DNA of 64,000 bases from Fidelibacterota bacterium (GTDB taxonomy: Bacteria; Pseudomonadota; Alphaproteobacteria; Rhodospirillales; Rhodospirillaceae): NCBI GenBank assembly GCA_947475895.1, contig CANJMF010000002.1, positions 248,001-312,000 of the forward strand, written 5' to 3'. The notes beneath the pieces were generated by a model. That model was not told the DNA's origin. It worked only from the letters and a program-made list of their open reading frames with translations, and made no database searches. Of this stretch, positions 36,707-44,740 are shown in pieces. Position 1 is the stretch's first letter. Every line of letters begins with the position of its first letter. Position numbers and translations under genes: made by a program.

Positions 36707-39001
36707 ATGACCGTCCACACAGACACCGCAGAGGTTCTGGAGACGATGGAGACCGCGTCGTGGCAGACGCGCACGTTTATAAGGCTGCGCAACGCCAATT
36801 TCTTCGACGGCATCGCCATCGCGCTGATGATAGCCGCCTTCATTTCCGGCGTAGCCACATACTTCGCCTTAGCCGGGTTAGGGCCAGCGGGTCCGAGCGC
36901 CAATAACACCATCATCCTCGTTAACGTCGATCTCCTGATCGTGTTGGGATTGGCGTTGCTCGTCGCGCGGCGCCTCGTGCGCCTGTGGCACGAGCATCGC
37001 GCACGCACGGTGGGCTCGCGGCTTCACATTCGCCTTGTGACTCTGTTCGGCGTTATCGCCATGACGCCAACGGTGCTCATCGCGGTGTTCTCCATTCTGT
37101 TCTTCGCCTTCGGCGTCGAGAACTGGTTCGGCGCACGGGTGAAGACCGCCGTCACGGAATCCCGCGAAATCGCACGCGCCTATCTGAACGAACACAACAA
37201 CAGCATCAGCGCCGATGCGCTCGCGACCGCCAATGACATCAACAATCAATGGGCCCAAATCAGCCTTAACCCCGAGCGCCTGAACACGTTCTTGTCAACC
37301 CAATCGGCTTATCGAAATCTGAGCGAAGCCGTGATCTTCCGCGAGACCGACAGCCAGGTCGTCGCCAAGGCCGGCTACACATTCTCCCTGGCCCTCGAGC
37401 CCATTCCGCTGCCCACCATGGCTCAGGCCAACACCGGCTCCGTCGCCGTGCTCGTGGGCGCCGACAACAATCGCGTACGCGCGCTTGTGAAACTCAACAT
37501 CTTTCCGACGCACTATCTTTATGTTGGCCGCTTCGTGGACGCGAAGGTGCTCGACCGCCTGAACCGCACGGAAAGCGCCGTGGCCGAGTACGAGCGTTTG
37601 GAAGGCGAGCGCACCAATCTGCAAACCAGCTTCGTGCTTTTATTCGGCGTCGTTGCGCTTTTATTGCTGCTCATTTCCATTTGGTTCGGCCTATCGCTCG
37701 CCACCGCTCTCGCGCGGCCCATTGTCGATCTCATCGGTGCAGCGGAACGTGTGCGCAGCGGCGATCTGTCCGTGCGCGTGCGCGAAATTTCCGCCAGCGA
37801 CGAGGTGGCCTACCTCGGTCGCGCCTTCAACCGCATGACCGAACGCCTGTCCGAGCAGCAAAACGCGCTCAAAGATACCAACGCCCAGCTCGACGAACGT
37901 CGCCGCTTTACCGAAACCGTTCTCGCGGGCGTCAGCGCCGGCGTGATTGGTTTGGATTTACGCGGCAATATCGAACTGCCCAATCGCTCGGCGTCTACTT
38001 TGCTAGGTATCGATCTGACCAAGGCCATCGGCACGCCGCTCATTGTCGCCGTTCCCGCTTTCATCCCGCTCATGAATGAAATCGAGCAAGCGCCGCAGCG
38101 CATGGTTCAGCACGAAGTTCTGGTCACCGAAAACGGCGTGCAGAAAACCTTCCTCGCGCGCCTTTCAACCGAGCCCTCCGCCGACGGTATCGGTGGGTAT
38201 GTGGTGACCTTCGACGACATCACGGCACTTCAAGCCGCGCAGCGCAAAGCCGCCTGGGCCGACGTCGCACGCCGCATCGCGCATGAAATCAAGAATCCGC
38301 TCACACCCATTCAGCTTTCGGCCGAACGCCTGAAACGCAAATACATGAGCAAGCTGGACGACGAAAGCGGTCTGTTCGCGCAATGCACCGACACCATTAT
38401 TCGCCACGTGGGCGACATCGGCCACATGGTCGACGAGTTCTCAGCCTTCGCGCGCATGCCGGCAGCCGTGTTGCGCCCCGCAGACATCGCATCCATCGTG
38501 CGCGAGTCCGTCATGCTGCAACGGGCAGCGTTTCCGCATATCGCCTTTACGTTGGTTCCGCTCGGTCATCCCGTCCGCATGAACTGCGACGCGCGCCAAG
38601 TCGGTCAAGCGCTCACCAATGTGTTGAAGAACGCGGTCGAAGCCGTCGATGCGCGCTACGGCGCGCCGGGTTCAAGCGAAAGCCTGGGCAAGGTGACGGT
38701 GCGCATCGAAGAAACGACCGGGGAAATTTTGGTGCGTGTCGTCGACAATGGCATCGGCCTTCCGCAGGAAGAGCGCGAACGCCTAACCGAACCCTACGTC
38801 ACGAAGCGCGCGAAGGGCACGGGGTTAGGCCTCGCCATCGTTAAAAAGATTCTGGAAGACCACGGCGGCGCGCTCACGCTCACGGACGCGCCACTCACAG
38901 GCAACGAGACGGAAAGCGGCGCCATGATTACGCTGCATTTCCCGCAGACACTTGCCGTCACAGGAACGGAACAACCACTCACGGTTCGCGCAGGGGAATA
39001 G
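36707..39001 (+). CDS. ntrY: Sensor histidine kinase NtrY
   Basis: Membrane histidine kinase of the NtrY/NtrX system, 764 residues. Membrane helices lie around residues 30-55, 65-85 and 100-130, then an extracytoplasmic region, a further helix (FVLLFGVVALLLLLISIWFG) and a HAMP domain. A PAS domain follows (ETVLAGVSAGVIGLDLRG), then H-box VARRIAHEIKNPLTPIQLSAERL and an ATPase domain (VLKNAVEAVDA, VVDNGIGLPQEERERLTEPY, GTGLGLAIVKKI). The signal is thought to be redox or nitrogen related. It lies two bases from ntrC and from ntrX. Confidence 0.95.
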   Translation: MTVHTDTAEVLETMETASWQTRTFIRLRNANFFDGIAIALMIAAFISGVATYFALAGLGPAGPSANNTIILVNVDLLIVLGLALLVARRLVRLWHEHRARTVGSRLHIRLVTLFGVIAMTPTVLIAVFSILFFAFGVENWFGARVKTAVTESREIARAYLNEHNNSISADALATANDINNQWAQISLNPERLNTFLSTQSAYRNLSEAVIFRETDSQVVAKAGYTFSLALEPIPLPTMAQANTGSVAVLVGADNNRVRALVKLNIFPTHYLYVGRFVDAKVLDRLNRTESAVAEYERLEGERTNLQTSFVLLFGVVALLLLLISIWFGLSLATALARPIVDLIGAAERVRSGDLSVRVREISASDEVAYLGRAFNRMTERLSEQQNALKDTNAQLDERRRFTETVLAGVSAGVIGLDLRGNIELPNRSASTLLGIDLTKAIGTPLIVAVPAFIPLMNEIEQAPQRMVQHEVLVTENGVQKTFLARLSTEPSADGIGGYVVTFDDITALQAAQRKAAWADVARRIAHEIKNPLTPIQLSAERLKRKYMSKLDDESGLFAQCTDTIIRHVGDIGHMVDEFSAFARMPAAVLRPADIASIVRESVMLQRAAFPHIAFTLVPLGHPVRMNCDARQVGQALTNVLKNAVEAVDARYGAPGSSESLGKVTVRIEETTGEILVRVVDNGIGLPQEERERLTEPYVTKRAKGTGLGLAIVKKILEDHGGALTLTDAPLTGNETESGAMITLHFPQTLAVTGTEQPLTVRAGE

Positions 39002-39003
39002 AC

Positions 39004-40482
39004 ATGGTTGCAAGCGTTACAACTCTCGCGCCATCCGACATTTTAATTGTCGATGACGAAAACGATATTCGCGTCGCCGTCGCGGGCATCTTGCAAGACG
39101 AAGGCTTCGCGACCCGCGAGGCCGCGACTGGAGAGCAAGCGGTCGAGCTTGTTCAAACCCGCGCGCCGGCCGCCGTGATTCTCGATATCTGGCTCGAGGG
39201 TTCGCGCCTCGACGGCCTCCAAGTTCTCTCGGCCATCAAAGCTCTGCGTCCCAATGTCCCGGTGGTGATGATTTCCGGCCACGGGACCATCGCCACCGCC
39301 GTCGAAGCCATCAAGCTCGGCGCCTACGACTTCATTGAAAAGCCCTTCGAGGCCGATCGACTTTTGCTGATCCTGCGCCGCGCTATCGAAGCCGCGCGCT
39401 TAAAACGCGAAAACATCGAACTCAAAAGCCGCGCCGGTGCCCCCGATAGCCTTGTGGGTTCATCGCAAGGTATGACGGTTCTACGTCGTACGATCGATCG
39501 TGTCGCACCCACGGGTTCACGCGTGCTTATCACCGGCCCCGCCGGTTCCGGTAAAGAAGTCGTCGCCCGCCAGATCCATCTCAATTCACCCCGCGCGCAA
39601 GGCCCCTTTGTCGTCGCCAACTGCGCATCGCTGCATCCCGATCGCTTGAACGAAGTTCTGTTCGGCGTGGGCGAGGGCAGTGAAGACGGCTCAGGCACCG
39701 GCCTGCTCGAACGCGCAGACGGCGGCACACTTTTGCTCGATGAAGTGGGCGATTTGCCCATGGCGACGCAAGGCAGCATCATCCGCATTCTGCAAGACCA
39801 GCGCCTCGAGCGCATGAACGGCCTCGGCCCGGTGAAACTCGATGTGCGCGTGCTGGCTTCCACCAACCGCGACCTACGCGCCGAAATCAAAAAGGGCACC
39901 TTCCGTGAAGATCTATTTTATCGCTTGAGCGTCGTGCCGGTTCCGGTGCCGCCACTGTGCGACCATCCCGACGACATTCCCGATCTCGCGCGCCATCTCA
40001 TGGAACGCGCCGCCGCCAGCACCGGCCTGCCGCGCCGCCTCCTGGCCGAAGACACCATCGCAGCCCTACAAACCTACACCTGGCCCGGCAACGTGCGTCA
40101 GCTCCGCAACGTGATCGAACGCCTGTTGATCATGGCGCCGGGCGGCGTCAACGACGTGATCCGCGCCGACATGCTGCCTAACGACGTCAGCGGCGACGCG
40201 CCGACCACCTTGATGATGCGCCGCGCCGACGAGATCATGACCTTGCCGCTCCGCGAAGCCCGCGAAGTGTTCGAGCGTGAATACCTCATGGCGCAGGTCG
40301 TGCGCTTCGGCGGCAATATCTCCAAGACTGCGGACTTCGTCGGCATGGAACGCTCGGCGCTTCACCGCAAACTCAAATCCCTCGGCATCTCGACAGAAAT
40401 TCGCCATCGCCGCGACGGCACGCCCGTCGACAGCGAAGACGATGTCGCCCCCCTCTCGGACCTGCAGCGCTCGGCGTCCTAG
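39004..40482 (+). CDS. ntrX: Response regulator NtrX
   Basis: NtrC-family regulator, 492 residues. Receiver phospho-Asp in AVILDIWLEGSRLDGLQ; AAA+ domain with ITGPAGSGKEVVARQIHL and GGTLLLDEVGDLPM; C-terminal helix-turn-helix NISKTADFVGMERSALHRKLKSLG. The sigma-54 contact loop G-A-F-T-G-A is missing: the corresponding stretch reads LFGVGEGSEDGSGTGLLERA. This NtrX therefore probably does not activate sigma-54 promoters directly, as reported for several alphaproteobacterial NtrX proteins. The stop codon lies within a long palindrome (40481-40529). Confidence 0.95.
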   Translation: MVASVTTLAPSDILIVDDENDIRVAVAGILQDEGFATREAATGEQAVELVQTRAPAAVILDIWLEGSRLDGLQVLSAIKALRPNVPVVMISGHGTIATAVEAIKLGAYDFIEKPFEADRLLLILRRAIEAARLKRENIELKSRAGAPDSLVGSSQGMTVLRRTIDRVAPTGSRVLITGPAGSGKEVVARQIHLNSPRAQGPFVVANCASLHPDRLNEVLFGVGEGSEDGSGTGLLERADGGTLLLDEVGDLPMATQGSIIRILQDQRLERMNGLGPVKLDVRVLASTNRDLRAEIKKGTFREDLFYRLSVVPVPVPPLCDHPDDIPDLARHLMERAAASTGLPRRLLAEDTIAALQTYTWPGNVRQLRNVIERLLIMAPGGVNDVIRADMLPNDVSGDAPTTLMMRRADEIMTLPLREAREVFEREYLMAQVVRFGGNISKTADFVGMERSALHRKLKSLGISTEIRHRRDGTPVDSEDDVAPLSDLQRSAS

Positions 40483-40529
40483 GCATGTTCCGGAAAAGTG
40501 TGAAGCGGTTTTCCGATAAGAACATGCCT
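40481..40529 (+). repeat. REP-like palindromic intergenic element
   Basis: Nested inverted repeats: outer arms AGGCATGTTC / GAACATGCCT, inner arms CGGAAAA / TTTTCCG, central loop GTGTGAAGCGG. The element starts at the ntrX stop codon. Sequences with the core GGAAAAGTGTGAAGCGGTTTTCC are, to my knowledge, common dispersed repeats in rhizobial and related genomes. It may also stabilise or end the ntr transcript. Confidence 0.75.
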
Positions 40530-40585
40530 AAACAAAGATGCCCCGGACGTTGTCATTTTAATTTAGCTCGGACTGACGCTTAACC

Positions 40586-41464
40586 ATGTCGCACATTGCT
40601 TACGTCAACGGGCGCTATCTGCCCCAAGGTGCCGCGCATATTCATATCGAAGATCGCGGCTATCAATTCGCCGACGGCGTCTATGAAGTCATCTGCATCT
40701 GGAATGGCCTGCCGGTGGACTACGCGCCGCATATGGTTCGCCTAAGTCGTTCGTTGCGCGAGCTGAGCGTGCGCACCCCCGCCACTAACGGTGCGCTTAC
40801 GGTGATCGCTAAGGAACTTGTCCAGCGCAACCGTATCACCAAGGGCACGCTTTACATGCAGGTCAACCGGGGCGTGGCGCCGCGCGCCCACCCTTTTCCG
40901 AAAGAGACCGTTCCGCCCAGCGTCATCATGACCGTTAAACACGGCGCCGGCCCCAGTGAAGCCATCGCCGAGCAGGGCGTGAAAGTCATCACCGCGCCCG
41001 ATCAGCGCTGGGGCCGCTGCGACATTAAAACCGTCGGCCTCTTGCCCAATGTGCTCGCTAAACAAAAGGCCACGGAGGCAAAAGCGTTCGAAGCCTTGTT
41101 ACTCACGCCCGACAACACGGTTACGGAGGCGAGTGCTTCCAACGCCTGGATGGTGACGAAAGACCAAACCCTCGTCACGCACCCGACGACGCAAGCCATT
41201 CTCGGCGGTGTCACGCGCGCGACCGTCATCAAGCTCGCGCGCGAGGCCGGTTATCAAATCGAGGAACGCCCATTCACCCTCGATGAAGCGCGCGCCGCGA
41301 AAGAAGTCTTCCTCACCGGCACCACCACCTTCGTCATGCCGGTGGTGCTGATCGACGAAACACCCGTCGCCAACGGCGCGCCCGGCACGGTCGCGCTTGA
41401 ACTGCGGCGTCTGTACCGTACGTTCATCGACAGCCTGCGTGCGGATACCGCCTGGAATGTCTAA
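40586..41464 (+). CDS. dat: D-amino-acid transaminase
   Basis: Fold-type IV PLP aminotransferase, 292 residues. N-terminal YVNGRYLPQGAAHIHIEDRGYQFADG-type start; PLP lysine in CDIKTVGLLPNVLAKQKA; cofactor phosphate region VTEASASNAWMVTKD; TTQAILGGVTRATVIKLA. It makes D-glutamate or D-alanine for peptidoglycan, or acts on other D-amino acids. Position between ntrX and hfq is the normal one in this class, though trkA, often present between them, is absent. The stop overlaps the HAD gene start by eight bases. Confidence 0.92.
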   Translation: MSHIAYVNGRYLPQGAAHIHIEDRGYQFADGVYEVICIWNGLPVDYAPHMVRLSRSLRELSVRTPATNGALTVIAKELVQRNRITKGTLYMQVNRGVAPRAHPFPKETVPPSVIMTVKHGAGPSEAIAEQGVKVITAPDQRWGRCDIKTVGLLPNVLAKQKATEAKAFEALLLTPDNTVTEASASNAWMVTKDQTLVTHPTTQAILGGVTRATVIKLAREAGYQIEERPFTLDEARAAKEVFLTGTTTFVMPVVLIDETPVANGAPGTVALELRRLYRTFIDSLRADTAWNV

Positions 41465-42125
41465 AGCGGTCGCGAAGCCAAAGGCGATCCTCTTCGATTG
41501 GGACAACACCTTGGTCGACACTTGGCCTTGCATCGGTAAAGCCACCAATCTCACGCGCGAAGCCATGGGCCTGGCTCCCTGGAACGCAGCCGAGATGCGC
41601 GCGAACGTCGCGGGTTCCTTGCGCGACACATTTCCCATTCATTTCGGCACGCGGTGGGAAGAAGCGCGCGATATTTTTTACCGCGAATTCAAAGCCAACC
41701 ACATCGCCATGCTCGCCGTGCTGCCGGACGCCGAAGCCATGCTTCAGGTCGCGGCGGAGCAGGGGATTCGCTTAGGCGTGGTTAGCAACAAAACCGGACA
41801 ATATTTGCGCGACGAAGCGGCCCATCTCGGCTGGACGAAGTACTTCAGCCGCCTTGTGGGCGCCCAAGATGCACCCCGCGACAAGCCCGCGGTCGACCCA
41901 GTTCATATGGCGCTTGAGGATACCGGCATTCCGCCCGGCCCCGATGTCTGGTTTGTCGGCGACGCTCCCATCGACGTCGCATGTGGACGCGCGGCCGGAT
42001 GCACAACACTCGTTTACGGGCACGATACGCACCCCGGCCACTGGGGTTCGCAAGAAAGTGACCCGGCGGATTATTATCTGGCCGACCATAACGCCTTGAT
42101 TTCGTTGATCCGGGCGACAGTTTAA
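41457..42125 (+). CDS. HAD family hydrolase (phosphoglycolate phosphatase-like)
   Basis: A 222-residue haloacid-dehalogenase-type phosphatase. Motif I ILFDWDNTLVDTW with the nucleophilic Asp; motif II GVVSNKTGQYLRDEA; motif IV VWFVGDAPIDVACGRAAGC. An alpha-helical cap sits between motifs I and II, so it is of the Gph-like C1 type. The substrate is unknown. It starts inside the end of dat (eight-base overlap), so the two are coupled. A frame opening at 41397 is rejected because the residues are not family-like. Confidence 0.9.
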   Translation: MSKAVAKPKAILFDWDNTLVDTWPCIGKATNLTREAMGLAPWNAAEMRANVAGSLRDTFPIHFGTRWEEARDIFYREFKANHIAMLAVLPDAEAMLQVAAEQGIRLGVVSNKTGQYLRDEAAHLGWTKYFSRLVGAQDAPRDKPAVDPVHMALEDTGIPPGPDVWFVGDAPIDVACGRAAGCTTLVYGHDTHPGHWGSQESDPADYYLADHNALISLIRATV

Positions 42126-42274
42126 CCGGCCACTTCACATATGCGCAGTTGACCGGTTTCCCGGAAAAATCCTAACTTAAAAATTGAATATGGGGTTTCC
42201 GAATTTCGCTTTAAGAAATTCCATTGGGGCAGCGCCCATAACGATAACAACAATAGAGAAGAGGCTGTACTCCG

Positions 42275-42538
42275 ATGACTGCCGAGAAAGCCCAAAACGT
42301 CCAAGACGTCTTCCTCAACGCCATCCGCAAGAACAAAACCCCCGTTACGGTGTTTCTCGTAAACGGCGTCAAGCTGCAGGGGATCGTCACCTGGTTCGAC
42401 CAGTTCTCCATGCTGTTGCGGCGCGACGGTCATACGCAGTTGGTATATAAGCACGCGATCTCGACCGTTATGCCGTCGGCGCCGGTCCAGTTGTTCGAGC
42501 CGAAGGAGGAAGGCGGTACAGGCGACGCAGCGGAATAA
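42275..42538 (+). CDS. hfq: RNA chaperone Hfq
   Basis: Sm-like hexameric RNA chaperone for small RNAs, 87 residues. Sm1 region [28 protein letters not shown], Sm2 core [16 protein letters not shown] with the Y-K-H motif that contacts RNA. The C-terminus is short and acidic ([10 protein letters not shown]), as usual in alphaproteobacteria. AGAAGAGG lies upstream of the ATG. hflX follows in the same frame after 27 bp. Confidence 0.96.
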   Translation: MTAEKAQNVQDVFLNAIRKNKTPVTVFLVNGVKLQGIVTWFDQFSMLLRRDGHTQLVYKHAISTVMPSAPVQLFEPKEEGGTGDAAE

Positions 42539-42565
42539 GCCCGCGCCACCCACCGCGATACATAT

Positions 42566-43882
42566 TTGCTAGAGCGCGATAAACCAGCCACCACAGCCCT
42601 CATTGTTCATCCGCGTCTAAAAAAACGCGCGCGTACCGCCGATGACTACGGCGAACGCTCGCGGCTGGAAGAAGCCTGTGGGCTGGCTGCCGCCATCGAT
42701 CTCAATGTCCGCCACGCCGAAAGCGTCACCATCGCCAAACCCAACCCGGCGACATACCTGGGCGAGGGCACCGTCGAACGTATCGGCGGCATGGCCAAAG
42801 ACTTCGAAGTCGAGCTGGTCATTGTCGACGGGCACTTGTCGCCGGGTCAGCAACGCAATCTCGAGCGCGCCTGGAATGTGAAGGTCATCGACCGCACCGG
42901 CCTCATTCTCGAAATCTTCGGCGCGCGCGCACGCACCCGTGAAGGCCAGCTTCAGGTCGAGCTTGCGCATCTGACCTATCAAAAAAGCCGCCTGGTCCGC
43001 AGTTGGACCCACCTTGAACGTCAGCGCGGCGGTCACGGCTTCCTCGGCGGTCCCGGCGAAACCCAGATCGAAATCGACCGGCGCTTGATCGAAGAGCGTA
43101 TCGTGCGTTTGAAGAAAGAGCTGGAAACCGTCACGCGGACCCGGAACTTGCATCGCGAAGCGCGCAAGCGCGTGCCATATCCGATCGTCGCTCTCGTGGG
43201 CTACACCAACGCCGGCAAGTCGACGCTGTTCAACACGGTGACCAAATCGTCGGTCGTGGCGATGGATCAGTTGTTCGCGACCCTCGATCCCACCATGCGC
43301 CGCTTGAAGCTGCCGTCGGGCCGCAATGCCATCTTGTCCGACACCGTCGGCTTCGTCTCCGACCTGCCGCACGAACTGGTGGCGGCTTTTCGCGCGACAC
43401 TCGAAGAAGTCCTGGCCGCCGACATCATTGTCCATGTGCGCGATATCGCCCATCCCGAATCCGAAGCGCAAAAGCGCGACGTGCTCGACGTCCTCAAGCA
43501 ACTCGGTGTCGCAGCCGAGGGCTCGGCCGAGCGCCCGGTGATCGAAGCCTTGAACAAGATCGACCTTCTCGACGATGAAGCCCGCCAATCCGCTATCGTG
43601 GCGGCCAAGCGCGTGCAGCACGCCGTGGCTTTGTCGGCCGTATCGGGCGAGGGCACCGAAACACTTTTGGAACTGCTCGACGCCGACTTGGGCCGCCGCC
43701 GCCATCCCTTAAGCGTGCATGTCCCCCTCGACGACGGCGAAACGCTGGCCTGGCTTTATCGGCGCGGCGAGGTTCTCACGCGCGAAGACGGCGAGCAAAA
43801 CGCCCACGTCACCGTGCTGTTGGATGCCGCCGACACCGCCCGCCTGCAAAAGCGCGGCTTTCCCCTACATCGCGATCACTGA
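42566..43882 (+). CDS. hflX: GTPase HflX
   Basis: Ribosome-associated GTPase that splits stalled or stressed 70S ribosomes, 438 residues. N-terminal HflX domain with ATYLGEGTVERI, IVDGHLSPGQQRNLE, and RTGLILEIFGARARTREG. GTP-binding motifs G1 LVGYTNAGKST, G3 DTVGFVSDLP, G4 NKIDLLD. There is no ATG or GTG between the hfq stop and the conserved region; TTG 42566 is the most likely start, without a strong ribosome site, so translation may depend on hfq. The stop overlaps the next start by one base. Confidence 0.95.
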   Translation: MLERDKPATTALIVHPRLKKRARTADDYGERSRLEEACGLAAAIDLNVRHAESVTIAKPNPATYLGEGTVERIGGMAKDFEVELVIVDGHLSPGQQRNLERAWNVKVIDRTGLILEIFGARARTREGQLQVELAHLTYQKSRLVRSWTHLERQRGGHGFLGGPGETQIEIDRRLIEERIVRLKKELETVTRTRNLHREARKRVPYPIVALVGYTNAGKSTLFNTVTKSSVVAMDQLFATLDPTMRRLKLPSGRNAILSDTVGFVSDLPHELVAAFRATLEEVLAADIIVHVRDIAHPESEAQKRDVLDVLKQLGVAAEGSAERPVIEALNKIDLLDDEARQSAIVAAKRVQHAVALSAVSGEGTETLLELLDADLGRRRHPLSVHVPLDDGETLAWLYRRGEVLTREDGEQNAHVTVLLDAADTARLQKRGFPLHRDH

Positions 43883-44697
43883 TGACCCATCCCGATAGCG
43901 GCCGTTTGATCGAACAAGTGACCGTTGCCATGCGCGATGTGTCAGAGCGCATTATCCTGCCGCGCTTCAATCAATTGGGCGAAGGCGACGTACGCGCCAA
44001 AACCAGCGCCACCGATCTCGTCACCGTCGCCGACGAAGAAAGCGAAATAGCGCTCGGCCTCGCGCTGCGTGAATTTCTACCTGGATCGCTGGTGATCGGC
44101 GAAGAAGCCGCCGCCGCAAACCCAAATGTGCTCGAGCATCTTTTGTCGGAAGACTATGTGTGGATCATCGATCCCATCGACGGCACATCCAATTTCGTCC
44201 ATGGCCGCGCGGTGTTCGCCGTGATGATCGCGCTCATGCACAAGGGCGAAACCATCATGGGCTGGATTCACGAGCCGCTGGAGAATCGCACACTGGTCGG
44301 CGAGCGCGGCGCTGGGTCACAGCGCTTTGGCGACGGAAAATCCGTGTATCTGCGCGTGTCCGTGCCACAAACGCAAAACCTCGAGACGATGGTTGCCGCC
44401 GTCTACAACCCGCTCGCCGCGCCGCTCAAAACCAAATTCGCGCGCATCACCCGCTTGGGCAGTGCAGCACACGACTACTGGGCACTGGTTGAGAATCGCA
44501 CGCAGGTGATTTGCTACAACCGACTGAAGCCCTGGGATCATGCGGCCGGCGCGCTGATTCACACCGAAGCCGGCGGCTACAATCGCCTCTTAACAGGTGA
44601 ACGCTACAATGCTGCGGCTGCGAACCAAGCTGGATTGCTTGCCGCCCCCTCGGAAGAGATATGGCGTACTGTGCGTGCGCTTATTCCCGCGACTTAA
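43882..44697 (+). CDS. Inositol monophosphatase family phosphatase
   Basis: A 271-residue metal-dependent phosphatase of the IMPase/HisN family. Metal sites: GEEAAAANPN, IDPIDGTSNFVHGRAVFAV, and WDHAAGALIHTEAGG. In alphaproteobacteria, paralogs serve as inositol phosphatase, histidinol-phosphatase (HisN) or 3'-phosphoadenosine phosphatase; the sequence does not separate these. It starts in the last base of hflX, suggesting one transcript hfq-hflX-this gene. Confidence 0.88.
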   Translation: MTHPDSGRLIEQVTVAMRDVSERIILPRFNQLGEGDVRAKTSATDLVTVADEESEIALGLALREFLPGSLVIGEEAAAANPNVLEHLLSEDYVWIIDPIDGTSNFVHGRAVFAVMIALMHKGETIMGWIHEPLENRTLVGERGAGSQRFGDGKSVYLRVSVPQTQNLETMVAAVYNPLAAPLKTKFARITRLGSAAHDYWALVENRTQVICYNRLKPWDHAAGALIHTEAGGYNRLLTGERYNAAAANQAGLLAAPSEEIWRTVRALIPAT

Positions 44698-44740
44698 TCG
44701 CTTCATAAGTCACGGAAGCGCCACCATTTCGCCGTAGTGG

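Noticed and set aside
42617-43705. 362-codon minus-strand frame opposite hflX
   Set aside because: Antisense shadow; hflX has all GTPase motifs.
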